The notes under the pieces were generated by a model, which saw only the letters and a program-made list of their open reading frames with translations, was not told the origin of the DNA and ran no database searches. From contig CP001623.1 of NCBI GenBank assembly GCA_000023185.1, positions 764,925 to 828,924 of the forward strand: 64,000 bases of DNA. Direction: 5' to 3'. Shown piece after piece: positions 8,696-17,379 of the stretch (its first letter is position 1; each line of letters opens with the position of its first letter). The translations under genes were made by a program, and so were the position numbers. This stretch comes from Rhizobium leguminosarum bv. trifolii WSM1325 (GTDB taxonomy: Bacteria; Pseudomonadota; Alphaproteobacteria; Rhizobiales; Rhizobiaceae).

Positions 8696-9612
8696 CAGTC
8701 GAACCGTGTGTTGCGATAGACACGAAGGACGTAGACCAGCGAAATCAGCAGAGACACGAGAGTGATCACGACCGATAGCGCCATGCCATACGAGAAGCGG
8801 AGATTCTGGAAGGTTTCGAGGTAGATCTGGACGAGCACCGGCCGGGTCTCGAGGCTGGCACCCGCCAGAACCCAGGCCTCGTCGAAGAGATTGAAAGCGT
8901 TCACGGTTGCGTTCGTCATGGCGACAGCGATCGCACTGCGAACCAGCGGAAGGGTTACCCATCCAAACATCTGAACGCGCGTGGCCCCATCGATCCGCGC
9001 AGCCTCGTAGAGATGGGCAGGTATGCTCTGCATCGCGGCAAGAACGATGACGATCGTCAAAGGCATCATGCGCCAGACATGGACGACCGTTACGGCGACG
9101 ATGGCGCTGGTGCGATCGTTGAACCAGACATGATTTTCGAAGGGGAGCCCGAGCGCCGAAAGAATACCGTTCAACAGACCCGCACCCGGTTGATAAATCC
9201 AAAGCCAAATGACCGAATTCACAACGCCGGGCAGCGCCCAGGGCAAGATCACCGCTGCGAGAACCCACTGCCGCCCGACCTTGATCTGATTGATGAGAGC
9301 GGCGGCAAGAACGCCGAACACCGTTTCGGCGGTGACGGCCAGAACAACGTACATGAGCGTGTTGCTCCAGGTCGTCGCGAGTTGGCCATCCGACAGCATT
9401 CGGCTGTAGTTTTCCAGGCCGATGAATGGCGTGCCGGCCTGCATGGGGTTGACCCTGTGCAGGCTGTCCCAGACGGTTCTTCCCATCGGGTAGAAGACCA
9501 AAGCTGCCATCGTGAGAACGATGGGCGACACCAGCAGCAAGCCGAGTGTGGTGTCGGCGTTGAAGCCGACCCCACGTTTGCTCGTGGCCTCTTCGGACGC
9601 CAAAGCTGTCAT
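8695..9612 (-). CDS. Sugar ABC transporter permease, MalF/UgpA type
   Basis: A 305-residue inner-membrane permease. A polar N-terminus is followed by the first helix LGLLLVSPIVLTMAALVFYP, and the coupling loop has the EAA-like motif IPAHLYEAARIDGATRVQMF. These are typical of the first permease of carbohydrate uptake-1 importers. The start overlaps the stop of the binding-protein gene (ATGA). It belongs to the amino-sugar operon and partners the permease at 7838-8695 and the ATPase at 4440-5510. Confidence 0.92.
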   Translation of the reverse strand: MTALASEEATSKRGVGFNADTTLGLLLVSPIVLTMAALVFYPMGRTVWDSLHRVNPMQAGTPFIGLENYSRMLSDGQLATTWSNTLMYVVLAVTAETVFGVLAAALINQIKVGRQWVLAAVILPWALPGVVNSVIWLWIYQPGAGLLNGILSALGLPFENHVWFNDRTSAIVAVTVVHVWRMMPLTIVIVLAAMQSIPAHLYEAARIDGATRVQMFGWVTLPLVRSAIAVAMTNATVNAFNLFDEAWVLAGASLETRPVLVQIYLETFQNLRFSYGMALSVVITLVSLLISLVYVLRVYRNTRFD

Positions 9613-10865
9613 TGCGCCATTGCCTGCTTGGCGGCGGAAGCGATGGCCTCCATCGCCTGGTCGACGCTCATCTGTCCCTTGGCAGCGCTATTGATCGCTG
9701 TGTTCACGCCGCTGGAAAATTGCGGGTACCAAGGCGGCGTGCCTTGCGGGAACAGCGGCTCAACCGTCTTCGATTGCGCCACGAGAGCGTCGCCGCTGTT
9801 CAGCTTTCCGGACTCGTTGAGTTCGGAAAGCGCCGACGTGCGTGTCGGCAGGAAGCCGTTCACGGCATTCTTCTTCTGGAAGTCCTTGCTGGTAAACCAT
9901 TTGACGAAGGCAATCGCCGCCTCCTTGTTGGGAGAGACGTTTGGAATAGCCAGCGCTTCCGGAAGGCCGAAACTGCGCGTTTCGCCGCTTGCCGTCGGCA
10001 CGAGGATCGCCTCTACCTGGCCGGCGACTTTCGACTGCTTGGGATCGTTCATCTGGCCAAGACGACCAGGCTCGCCGGAGATCATGATGCTGGTGATGCC
10101 CTGCGCGAACATGCTCTCATTGATTTGGCTGTCCTTCAGGCCGGTAGACGCCGGATCGACCAGCCCTTCCTTGAGGAGCATCAACTCGAAAGCAAGCGCC
10201 TTGTAACCAGCCGAATCCGGCGAGGTGAAGAGCGGATTGAAGTCCTTGTCGAAGAGTTCGCCACCGAAGGCCTTGGTCAGCAGATACCAGCTCGTTGACG
10301 CGCCTTCGGTCGCTGAAACCGGCAGGCCGACCGGATACTCGACAATACCCTTTTCCTTGATCTTCTTAGCTGCAGCGACCAGGGCGTCCAATGTTTTCGG
10401 CATCTCGGTGATGCCTGCATCCGCGAAATGCTTCTTGTTGACGAGCATCACCCGGAAGTCGTTGGTGTAGGGAATTCCCAATAATTTGCCGTCAACCGTG
10501 AAGATCTTGGCAACGCCGATATCTTTCAACGTGTCGGCGTCGATCACGTCGTTGAGCGGCATATACCAGCCGGCCGCGCTGAACTGACCGGTCCAGGACC
10601 AATCGAATTCGGTCACATCCGCTGGCGCTGTACCGGCAACCAAGGCTGTCACTAGCTTCGGGCGGATGTCGTCCCACGACAGGGTCTGCAGGTCGACGTG
10701 GATGCCGGTTTCGGCCTCGAAGTCAGAGGCGATGTTCGGTCCCTGCGGCGATGGCATGAGCACCGTGATCGACTGACCGGCAAGCGGCTTGGCGTCCTGG
10801 CCCAGAGCGGGTGCGGCGATTGCCAAGGCCGCCGATGCAAGTAGAGGCAAGATCAATTTATGCAT
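9609..10865 (-). CDS. Sugar ABC transporter substrate-binding protein (family 1)
   Basis: A 418-residue periplasmic binding protein. The start is the ATG at 10865, which has AAGGATGGG upstream and opens directly into a Sec signal peptide (MHKLILPLLASAALAIAAPA, cleavage likely near LGQ-DA). The mature part has the family-1 pattern: ITVLMPSPQGPNIASDFEAE, then IPYTNDFRVMLVNKKHF. It delivers the sugar to the two permeases. The ligand is inferred from neighbours (AgaS, AgaZ, sugar kinase) to be an amino sugar such as galactosamine or its N-acetyl form; sequence alone does not prove it. Confidence 0.9.
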   Translation of the reverse strand: MHKLILPLLASAALAIAAPALGQDAKPLAGQSITVLMPSPQGPNIASDFEAETGIHVDLQTLSWDDIRPKLVTALVAGTAPADVTEFDWSWTGQFSAAGWYMPLNDVIDADTLKDIGVAKIFTVDGKLLGIPYTNDFRVMLVNKKHFADAGITEMPKTLDALVAAAKKIKEKGIVEYPVGLPVSATEGASTSWYLLTKAFGGELFDKDFNPLFTSPDSAGYKALAFELMLLKEGLVDPASTGLKDSQINESMFAQGITSIMISGEPGRLGQMNDPKQSKVAGQVEAILVPTASGETRSFGLPEALAIPNVSPNKEAAIAFVKWFTSKDFQKKNAVNGFLPTRTSALSELNESGKLNSGDALVAQSKTVEPLFPQGTPPWYPQFSSGVNTAINSAAKGQMSVDQAMEAIASAAKQAMAQ

Positions 10866-10896
10866 GTTCCCATCCTTCATTATTCTTGAGCTCAAT

Positions 10897-11856
10897 TCAC
10901 TGGGATGCGCAGTCACCGCCTTCGGCCGTGGCCACGATTTGCCCGAACCAGCCTTCGTCTAAGGGCCAGTCGAGAAGCTGGGCGGCAGCCAGGAGCGCGC
11001 CGCCAATGGGGGGAAGTTTCGGCAAAGCCGGGGGCCTGCCAATTCGCCGTTCAAGCGCCTGCAAAAGAAGCCGGCTCGAAAAGGTACCGCCGGCATAGGT
11101 CCAGTCGGCATCCGGATCACAATGGCCGGCAATTGCCTGATGATGCTTCGCGAGTTCATCGGCGGCCTGCTCGATCAATCCGACCGCTCCTTTATCGCCG
11201 CCAAGTGCGATCTGATCGACGAGGGTCGAAATTGCTGCAATGTCCGCCCGTTCATTCGCCAGGGAGCTGGCCCAATCGCCGAGCCCGTTCATGGGATTGC
11301 TCGGATCGATGCCAAGGCGGTCAAACAGGGCCGTTGCGAGAGCTGTTGCCGGAGCACGCCCGTCCAAGCTTTGGCTGACGAGGTTGAGCGCCCTCTGCCC
11401 GATCCAATGGCTGCTGCCCTCGTCACCGATGAGATCTCCCCAGCCGCCGGTGCGGGCCGACTGGCCTTTGGAATTACGCGCCCATGCCATTGATCCCGTG
11501 CCGGAAAGAATGAGGATACCCGGCTCGCCCGCAAAAGCACCGAGGTGCGCCGCGTCGACGTCGTTGAGGACGCGGCGGTGGACGTTCGGGAACAGGCGCT
11601 CGATCGCATCTCGTTGTAGAACCGACAGGCGCTCAACCTCCCCGTAGGCGGGCAGTGCTGCGGCGACGGCCGCCAGATTTCCTTCATCGAGAAAGGGAAG
11701 GAGATGCTGCTCCAGCTCCTGGAGCCAATTCGGATTGTCCATGGGATTGACGCCATGGCCGCGGGAACGCCGTAATATCCGGCCACGCTTGTCCGCGAGG
11801 GCAACCAGCACCTTGCTTCCGCCACCGTCGATGCCGAGGATCAGCTCGTTGCTCAC
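10897..11856 (-). CDS. BadF/BadG-type ATPase, N-acetylglucosamine-kinase-like sugar kinase
   Basis: A 319-residue kinase of the ASKHA fold (BadF/BadG/BcrA/BcrD family, which includes eukaryotic-type N-acetylglucosamine kinase). The phosphate-1 loop is LGIDGGGSK near residues 7-15, the phosphate-2 region GILILSGTGSMAW lies near 113-125, and GGWGDLIGDEGSSHWIG follows. It would phosphorylate the imported amino sugar. It starts with GTG, overlapping the DeoR stop as GTGA, so translation is coupled to the regulator. Such kinases replace the PTS-dependent phosphorylation of enterobacterial aga systems. Confidence 0.85.
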   Translation of the reverse strand: MSNELILGIDGGGSKVLVALADKRGRILRRSRGHGVNPMDNPNWLQELEQHLLPFLDEGNLAAVAAALPAYGEVERLSVLQRDAIERLFPNVHRRVLNDVDAAHLGAFAGEPGILILSGTGSMAWARNSKGQSARTGGWGDLIGDEGSSHWIGQRALNLVSQSLDGRAPATALATALFDRLGIDPSNPMNGLGDWASSLANERADIAAISTLVDQIALGGDKGAVGLIEQAADELAKHHQAIAGHCDPDADWTYAGGTFSSRLLLQALERRIGRPPALPKLPPIGGALLAAAQLLDWPLDEGWFGQIVATAEGGDCASQ

Positions 11857-12647
11857 TCTCTCGCCCTCAGATCGGCGATCGTTGCGTCGACGCCGAAGTT
11901 GACAAGCTCGTCACGCCAATGCCGCGAAAGCCCGGAATCGGTAATGACTTTCGCGGTGTCCAGCGGCGCGACCTTGTAGGTCGCCGTGGTTCCGAATTTC
12001 GAGGAATCGGCCAGGACGAAACGATTGGCCGACCGAGCCAACATGCGCCGGTTGAGGCTCGCTTCCGCACTGTCCACGCTGTAGATCGAGCCGTCAGAAC
12101 TAATGGCGCTGGCGCCAAGAAAGAGCTGGTCGAACCATAAAGTTTCCAGCATTGCCTCCGCCTGAGGTCCGACAAGCGACGCATTCTCGCTGCGGAGCTG
12201 ACCGCCGAGAAGCACCACTTCCAAATTCGGAATATTCAGGAATTCCTGCGCTACCGTCAGGCCGTTGGTGAATATCCTGAGCGGCATGGGGTTGATGCGA
12301 ACGAGGCGCGCAAGCTGCAGGACGGTGGTTCCCGCGTCGAGAAAGATCGCCGTACGCGGATGAAGCAGGTCGTAGGCGGCGGTGGCAATCGCCCGCTTCG
12401 CCGATAAATGGCGCTTTTCCCGCTCCTGAAATGCAACCTCAACCGACGATCCTTCGGCAATGCGCGCTCCACCATGCACGCGATCAATGGCGCCCTCCTG
12501 CTCAAGGATCTGCAGGTCTCTACGAACGGTGGCAAGCGATGCTCCGATCGCATCGGCAAGCGCCTGAATGGTCGAAAAGCCGTTCGCGTAGAGGTGGCTG
12601 CGAATGGCATCCAGTCGATCGACCTTCACTCCAACTGCCTGGCTCAA
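11853..12647 (-). CDS. DeoR-family transcriptional regulator (AgaR-like)
   Basis: A 264-residue regulator. An N-terminal DeoR winged helix-turn-helix (residues about 8-60, with IQALADAIGASLATVRRDLQ) is followed by the phosphosugar-sensing DeoRC domain (IFLDAGTTVLQLARL, VVLLGGQLR, LFLGASAIS). The start is TTG at 12647, with GGGAGG seven bases upstream. As the first gene of the sugar operon it is likely an autoregulated repressor relieved by a sugar phosphate made by the operon. A candidate operator lies just upstream at 12680-12704. Confidence 0.88.
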   Translation of the reverse strand: MSQAVGVKVDRLDAIRSHLYANGFSTIQALADAIGASLATVRRDLQILEQEGAIDRVHGGARIAEGSSVEVAFQEREKRHLSAKRAIATAAYDLLHPRTAIFLDAGTTVLQLARLVRINPMPLRIFTNGLTVAQEFLNIPNLEVVLLGGQLRSENASLVGPQAEAMLETLWFDQLFLGASAISSDGSIYSVDSAEASLNRRMLARSANRFVLADSSKFGTTATYKVAPLDTAKVITDSGLSRHWRDELVNFGVDATIADLRARE

Positions 12648-12679
12648 CGAAAACCTCCCTCACGGCCGATCCCAATTTC

Positions 12680-12704
12680 GATCATGCTTTCATTTCAAAT
12701 GATC
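12680..12704. promoter_or_regulatory. Candidate DeoR/AgaR operator upstream of the amino-sugar operon
   Basis: Inverted arms GATCAT and ATGATC are separated by 13 bp, which contain CTTTCATTTCAA, resembling the TTTCRTTT-type elements bound by DeoR-family sugar repressors. It is about 33-57 bp upstream of the TTG start of the regulator gene, where repression would be effective. This is a visual assignment only. Confidence 0.4.
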
Positions 12705-12756
12705 AATGTCAATCAATTTCCTGACGTTTTTTGATTTATTGGAGGGCGCTGGAATG

Positions 12757-12788
12757 AAAAAAACGCGCCGTGAATTCACGACGCGTTT
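12757..12788 (-). terminator. Rho-independent terminator of the alpha-galactosidase gene
   Basis: On the minus strand the stem AAACGCG/CGCGTTT continues, after one mismatch, into the palindrome CGTGAATTCACG, and is followed by a run of Ts. It lies about 50 bp beyond the stop of the GH4 gene and insulates the downstream amino-sugar operon from read-through. Confidence 0.8.
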
Positions 12789-12835
12789 AAACGAATGAAC
12801 TGCCATGCGCTTGTGGCTGGCTTATCCGCGGGATC

Positions 12836-14152
12836 TCACTGATATCTCGGCAACAAATCGCCGTGTGCGACGATCAGGTCGTCGACAAGGTTCCAGATTT
12901 GGTCTGGCGACAATTCCGCAGACGTATGCGGATCGAGCAGAGCGGCCTGGTAGATGCGCTCGCGGTTTTTTGTAAGAGCCGCCTCGACCGTCAACTGCTG
13001 AACGGAAACGCTCAAGTTCATGACGGCGGCAAGCTGAGAGGGGATCCGACCGACCCGGACCGGCTGAATTCCGTTTCTGTCGACATGGCAAGGCACTTCC
13101 ACGATGCATTCATCGGGCAGATTCTCGATCAGGCCGTTGTTTGGGACATTACCGTATATCAGCGCCGGGCTGCCAGTGACCGCGGCATGAATGATGCCGG
13201 CCGCATATTCATTGCTGCGGCACACCTCGATCGGCTTGTCCCCTTCCAGTTCCTTGCGCAGGGCATGCCATTCTTTGATCTGCACCTCGCAGCGCCGGAT
13301 GTATTCGTCCAACGGGATATTGAGCTGATCGATCAGATCCCCTCGTCCCTCCTTGATGTACCAGGAGGTATACTCGGAGAAATGCTCGCTGGATTCGGTG
13401 ACGAAGTGGCCGAGGCGTTTGAGCACATCGAACCGCACCCGATCGTCCGACGGGACGCGGCCATCGGTGGCGAGAGCGTTCAGTCTCGGATAAAGATCTT
13501 CCCGCCGTCCGTCGCTGTGAACTTTCTCATATTTCAGGAAGAAGGCGACGTGATTGATCCCGGCCGAAATATAGTTCACGTCGGCAATGTCCTCGCCGAG
13601 GCATTGCGCGAGATGCCCGGCTGTGTGCTGCACGCTATGACACAAGCCGACGGTGCGGATTTCCGGGGCCAGCTCCTTGATCGCCCAGCAGTTGATGGCC
13701 ATCGGGTTGACGTACTGCATCAGAAGAGCCTGCGGGCAGACCTCCTGCATGTCTCGGCAGATCGCCTCAAGGACTGGTATCGTCCGCAAACCGCGGAAAA
13801 TGCCGCCGATGCCAAGGGTGTCGGCGATCGTCTGACGCAAGCCATATTTTTTCGGAATGTCGAAGTCCGTGACGGTAGCCGGCTTGTAGCCACCGACCTG
13901 CATCATGAGGATGACGAAATCCGACCCCCGCAGCGCTTCCCGCCGGTCGAGCGTGGCGTCGATCCTGACACTTGAAAGCTTAAGCGACTCGCAGATCCGG
14001 CGAGCGACGATCTCTGACGTCTTCAGTCGCTCGGGATCGATATCGAAGAGGCTGATGACGTAGTCGCCGCCTCTCTGCGAGGACAGGACGTCTCCCAGAA
14101 TGTTCTGTGCAAAAACGGTGCTACCAGCGCCTACCAGGCAAATCTTCGGCAT
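12836..14152 (-). CDS. Alpha-galactosidase, glycoside hydrolase family 4 (MelA-like)
   Basis: A 438-residue cytosolic GH4 enzyme. The N-terminal Rossmann motif is VGAGSTVFAQ (residues 7-16) for NAD+. QYVNPMA at 146-152, GLCHSVQ at 169-175 (Cys171 and His172) and GINHVAFF with His201 carry the NAD- and Mn2+-linked catalytic residues of the family. CHSVQ is typical of the MelA alpha-galactosidase branch. The family hydrolyses glycosides by a redox mechanism. GGGGAG precedes the ATG. It diverges from an AraC regulator, recalling melA/melR, but has no transporter directly beside it. Confidence 0.9.
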   Translation of the reverse strand: MPKICLVGAGSTVFAQNILGDVLSSQRGGDYVISLFDIDPERLKTSEIVARRICESLKLSSVRIDATLDRREALRGSDFVILMMQVGGYKPATVTDFDIPKKYGLRQTIADTLGIGGIFRGLRTIPVLEAICRDMQEVCPQALLMQYVNPMAINCWAIKELAPEIRTVGLCHSVQHTAGHLAQCLGEDIADVNYISAGINHVAFFLKYEKVHSDGRREDLYPRLNALATDGRVPSDDRVRFDVLKRLGHFVTESSEHFSEYTSWYIKEGRGDLIDQLNIPLDEYIRRCEVQIKEWHALRKELEGDKPIEVCRSNEYAAGIIHAAVTGSPALIYGNVPNNGLIENLPDECIVEVPCHVDRNGIQPVRVGRIPSQLAAVMNLSVSVQQLTVEAALTKNRERIYQAALLDPHTSAELSPDQIWNLVDDLIVAHGDLLPRYQ

Positions 14153-14248
14153 TGCAATCTCCCCATGGGTTGTGATTGCTTGTTGCTCCTTCTAGATCAG
14201 AATTTCTTCCTGAAATCGGCCTATTAATTCCGGGATTCGAGTCTACAG

Positions 14249-15115
14249 ATGAAATATACCCAAAGCCGCGGCGAATGGATTGGATCCCGAGGGCAGTTCT
14301 TGATCGAGCGTCACATCGCTGATGCGATGGCGGCACCGCATTGGCACGACCACGTTGAATTAAACCTGCTCATGGAAGGCCGGATGACCTACCTTTTTAA
14401 TGGAAGGCAGGAACAGGTTGAGGCCGGCCGCCTGGTTTTATTCTGGGCCGCAATTCCTCATCAGACGATCGCTGTTGCCGAAAACGCGCCGCTCGTATGC
14501 CTCTATCTTCCCCTTATCGATTTCCTGGGTCTGCCGGTGGACAGAAAGGCCAGGCAGTCGATCATGCAGGGGAGATTTCTGGCGCAGGCAAATCAGGAAA
14601 CGATGGATGCGTTGACACTCCCACGATGGGAAAAGGAATGGCAATTCGGCAGTGCGGCAAGACGGAAATTGATCGTCGAGGAGGTTCGACTGCGAATACG
14701 GCGTCTGATTCTCGACAATGCCGAAATCGACAATTCGCCAACCCATGTCTCTCCGACATCGTTGGCCGGCCAGGCAGTGCGCCACGTCGAGCTGCTGATC
14801 GACCTGATCAATACCCGATACGCAGATCCGATTAGCGTAGCCGATCTCGCGAAGCTTGCGGAAATGCATCCAAGCACCGCCAACAGCGCTTTCCGAAAGG
14901 TTTTGGGAATATCAGTCAACGAATACCTGACCCGACATCGGATTGCCCGGGCGATGCAGCTACTGACGGACACGGAGGATCCCGTCCTCCAGATCGGCTT
15001 TGACTGCGGGTTTGGTTCCAGCAGTCGCTTTTACGAGATTTTCAAGGAGCGAACGGGTACGACCCCCCGTCATTTCCGGGAAGCGGTGAACTCCAGGAAC
15101 ACTCCGGCGCCTTGA
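14249..15115 (+). CDS. AraC-family transcriptional regulator (MelR-like position)
   Basis: A 288-residue regulator. The N-terminal cupin-like part (residues about 15-90, PHWHDHVELNLLMEGRMTYLF) would bind a sugar, and the C-terminal AraC double helix-turn-helix spans about residues 185-285 (ISVADLAKLAEMHPSTANSAFRK, then DPVLQIGFDCGFGSSSRFYEIFKERTG). It is divergent from the GH4 alpha-galactosidase across 96 bp, so it likely activates that gene in response to an alpha-galactoside. No strong ribosome-binding site precedes the ATG. Confidence 0.88.
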   Translation: MKYTQSRGEWIGSRGQFLIERHIADAMAAPHWHDHVELNLLMEGRMTYLFNGRQEQVEAGRLVLFWAAIPHQTIAVAENAPLVCLYLPLIDFLGLPVDRKARQSIMQGRFLAQANQETMDALTLPRWEKEWQFGSAARRKLIVEEVRLRIRRLILDNAEIDNSPTHVSPTSLAGQAVRHVELLIDLINTRYADPISVADLAKLAEMHPSTANSAFRKVLGISVNEYLTRHRIARAMQLLTDTEDPVLQIGFDCGFGSSSRFYEIFKERTGTTPRHFREAVNSRNTPAP

Positions 15116-15237
15116 TGCGAGATGAAACTGTCGACCTCCAAATTGTTCGCGGGATCGACAAGAACGAGTTGATGCTGGATATGCCGGCGTTAGGATCGGA
15201 GGCGGTCCGTGAAGAAAATCTCGGATTGGTGGCAAGT

Positions 15238-15909
15238 TCAAGCGGTGGCCGCATTCGAAAGCTGTTGGCGCAAAGCCCACTCCTCCTTCGTCAGAGTCTT
15301 GATGTCGAACTGGTCGCGCGTCCTGGCATAGGTGTGGCCGCCCATCCTGCCGACGGCATCCATTCGCTGCTGGTCGATGTGCAGGTTCGCCGGATTGACC
15401 GCATCGCTTCTGACATGGACGCCGAGCACTTCGCCCAGGATGATTTCGCGGGCGGGGCCGACCTGCAGGGTCGTGTGGCGGCGGCATTCCAGCGCTGCGG
15501 GAGCTGCGAGGATGCGAGGGCTTCTGACCATCTGTCCCGGTACCGTTACCAGTCCGGCTTCCGAGAGTTCGTCGACCTCGGGCCCGAACTTGATGGCGCA
15601 GACCTCCATCTGGTCGACAAGGGCGTCATCGCAGATATGGACCGTAAACTCGCCGGTTTCGCGGATGTTGCGGGCCGTATCCTTGAAGCGCATGTCGGAA
15701 TAGTTTTCGACGCCGATGGCGACAATCGCGGGATCATGGGTCAGAACGTTGAAGAAGCTGAACGGGCCGGCGTTCGGCTTGCCATCCTTGCTCACCGTCG
15801 TCACCAGCGCGATCGGGCGGGGAATGACCGTACCGATGAGGATCTTGTAACGCTCGCGCTCGGTCAGTTTGGCGAAATCGAAATGCGTGTGTTGTTTATG
15901 ATTGGTCAT
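15238..15909 (-). CDS. Flavin reductase family protein (FMN-binding split barrel)
   Basis: A 223-residue protein of the DIM6/NTAB flavin reductase-like family. The segments GTVIPRPIALVTTVSKDGKPNAGPFSFFNVLTHDPAIVAIGV near the N-terminus, and KDTARNIRETGEFTVHI after it, are the FMN-binding core. Relatives either supply reduced flavin to a monooxygenase or act as FMN-dependent enzymes; no partner monooxygenase is seen in this window. The ATG at 15909 is one base after the stop of the M24 gene and has GAGG upstream. It is the last gene of the minus-strand operon that starts at 21210. Confidence 0.87.
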   Translation of the reverse strand: MTNHKQHTHFDFAKLTERERYKILIGTVIPRPIALVTTVSKDGKPNAGPFSFFNVLTHDPAIVAIGVENYSDMRFKDTARNIRETGEFTVHICDDALVDQMEVCAIKFGPEVDELSEAGLVTVPGQMVRSPRILAAPAALECRRHTTLQVGPAREIILGEVLGVHVRSDAVNPANLHIDQQRMDAVGRMGGHTYARTRDQFDIKTLTKEEWALRQQLSNAATA

Positions 15910-15910
15910 C

Positions 15911-17335
15911 TCAGGCCTCGGCAGCGACGCGGCGGGTTTCAAGCGGGGTATGGCGGCTGAGGTTCTCAAAGCCGTCCTTGGTCACGACATACATGTCGCC
16001 GATATTGCAGCCGGCCGACAGCGGTTCCAGCCACTGCGTGTGCAGCACGAAGACCATGCCCTCCTCCATCCTGTCGTAGTTATGTGAGGAGATGTTGAAG
16101 CTGTTCTGGCCACCAGCCATGCCGACCGAATGGCCGAGGTTTGGATTGTGCGGTCCGTGCGTTGCCGGATAGACGTGCATGAGCTTGCGGCCCTGCGCCT
16201 CCCAGTCGATGTCCTTCACATACTGATTGGGGATCAGGCGTGCCCCGCCGTCTTCCATCGGCGACCAGTTATAGGGCATCGTGCGTGCCTCGGGTGAGGT
16301 GAGCATGCCGCGCTCGATCATCGGTTCAAAGGCAGCATTGTTGACGTCGCGCATCAAGGCGCCGGGCTTGATGAGCTTTTCGGCCCGCTTGACGCCCTCG
16401 GTGCAGGCGGCAAGCACCTCCTCCTGACGGCTGGTGATGTCACCAATCGCGATCATGCGGGCGGTCTGGGCGGTATAGCCGCGATAGGTGACGTTGGAGA
16501 TGTAGAGGTTGATGAGGTCGCCTGGGCGGACGATGTGGCCATAGGGCTTGCCGCAATGGGTGCCGAATTCGTTGATGCCGATCTGGTAGCCGTCGCCGGT
16601 TTCGCCGCCGAGTGCCATCTGCGCATAGGTGAAGGCGGCGAGGATTTCATGGTCGGTCACGCCTGATTTTGCCACATGATAGGCAGCCTGCGTGCCGATG
16701 CTGATCAGCTGGGCGGCGGCGCGGAAGATCTCGATCTCGCGCGTCGAGCGGACCTTCTGCATGCGGTCGAGAATGGCGTTGTCAGCCACGAACTTGCTCT
16801 TCGGCATCAATTCCTCGAGTGCAGACCAGAAGGTCAGCGACGTGCGGTCGCCGATCCTGCCGATCTGGGCCTTGGTGAGGCCGAGACTGGCGAGAACCTC
16901 GGCGCATTTCTCGGCAGTCTTGATGACGGAATCGCCGGGGCGGTCGGCATATTCGCGGCCGATCGGACCGATCTGCCAGATTTCGTCGACGAGCACAGGC
17001 TCGCCGCCCGGCGGAAGCAGGACGGATTGGGTGAAGAAGGACAGAAGCACCATCGCCTTGTCGGCGTCGGTCGGGATGATCAGCACGCCTTCGCGCATCC
17101 AGTCGCAAATATAGCGCAGATAGGCGTTCGAAGCGTGGAACCAGCCGACGCTGCCGGCATGGACGATCAGCGCGTCATGACCGGCTTCGATCGCCTGACG
17201 GCGAATTCGGCGAAGGCGGTCCTCGAACTCTTCGACAGCAAGCGGCAGCGGCGCGGAGAAATCGAAATCCGGCTGGAAATCGGCCAGCAGCGATCCCATC
17301 CGATAGCCGCCTGCGTTTGTCGCGTGCATGTTCAT
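15911..17335 (-). CDS. M24-family (creatinase/aminopeptidase P fold) protein lacking the metal ligands
   Basis: A 474-residue cytosolic protein: an N-terminal creatinase_N domain (about residues 35-185) and a C-terminal pita-bread domain (about 195-460). Of the five canonical metal ligands (Asp, Asp, His, Glu, Glu) only His402 in GHSVG is kept. The Asp positions hold Tyr278/Ile279 and Gln290 (RGYTAQTARM), the first Glu is His432 (GMVFVLHTQW) and the last is Gly446 (NIGDM). Creatinase is a known metal-free member, so an amidinohydrolase or another non-peptidase reaction is more likely than proline peptidase. GGAAGG precedes the start. It lies in a PotABCD-like transporter operon. Confidence 0.88.
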   Translation of the reverse strand: MNMHATNAGGYRMGSLLADFQPDFDFSAPLPLAVEEFEDRLRRIRRQAIEAGHDALIVHAGSVGWFHASNAYLRYICDWMREGVLIIPTDADKAMVLLSFFTQSVLLPPGGEPVLVDEIWQIGPIGREYADRPGDSVIKTAEKCAEVLASLGLTKAQIGRIGDRTSLTFWSALEELMPKSKFVADNAILDRMQKVRSTREIEIFRAAAQLISIGTQAAYHVAKSGVTDHEILAAFTYAQMALGGETGDGYQIGINEFGTHCGKPYGHIVRPGDLINLYISNVTYRGYTAQTARMIAIGDITSRQEEVLAACTEGVKRAEKLIKPGALMRDVNNAAFEPMIERGMLTSPEARTMPYNWSPMEDGGARLIPNQYVKDIDWEAQGRKLMHVYPATHGPHNPNLGHSVGMAGGQNSFNISSHNYDRMEEGMVFVLHTQWLEPLSAGCNIGDMYVVTKDGFENLSRHTPLETRRVAAEA

Positions 17336-17379
17336 GAGTTTGTTCCTTCCAATTCAAGCATAGGTCAATGGCGGATCGT

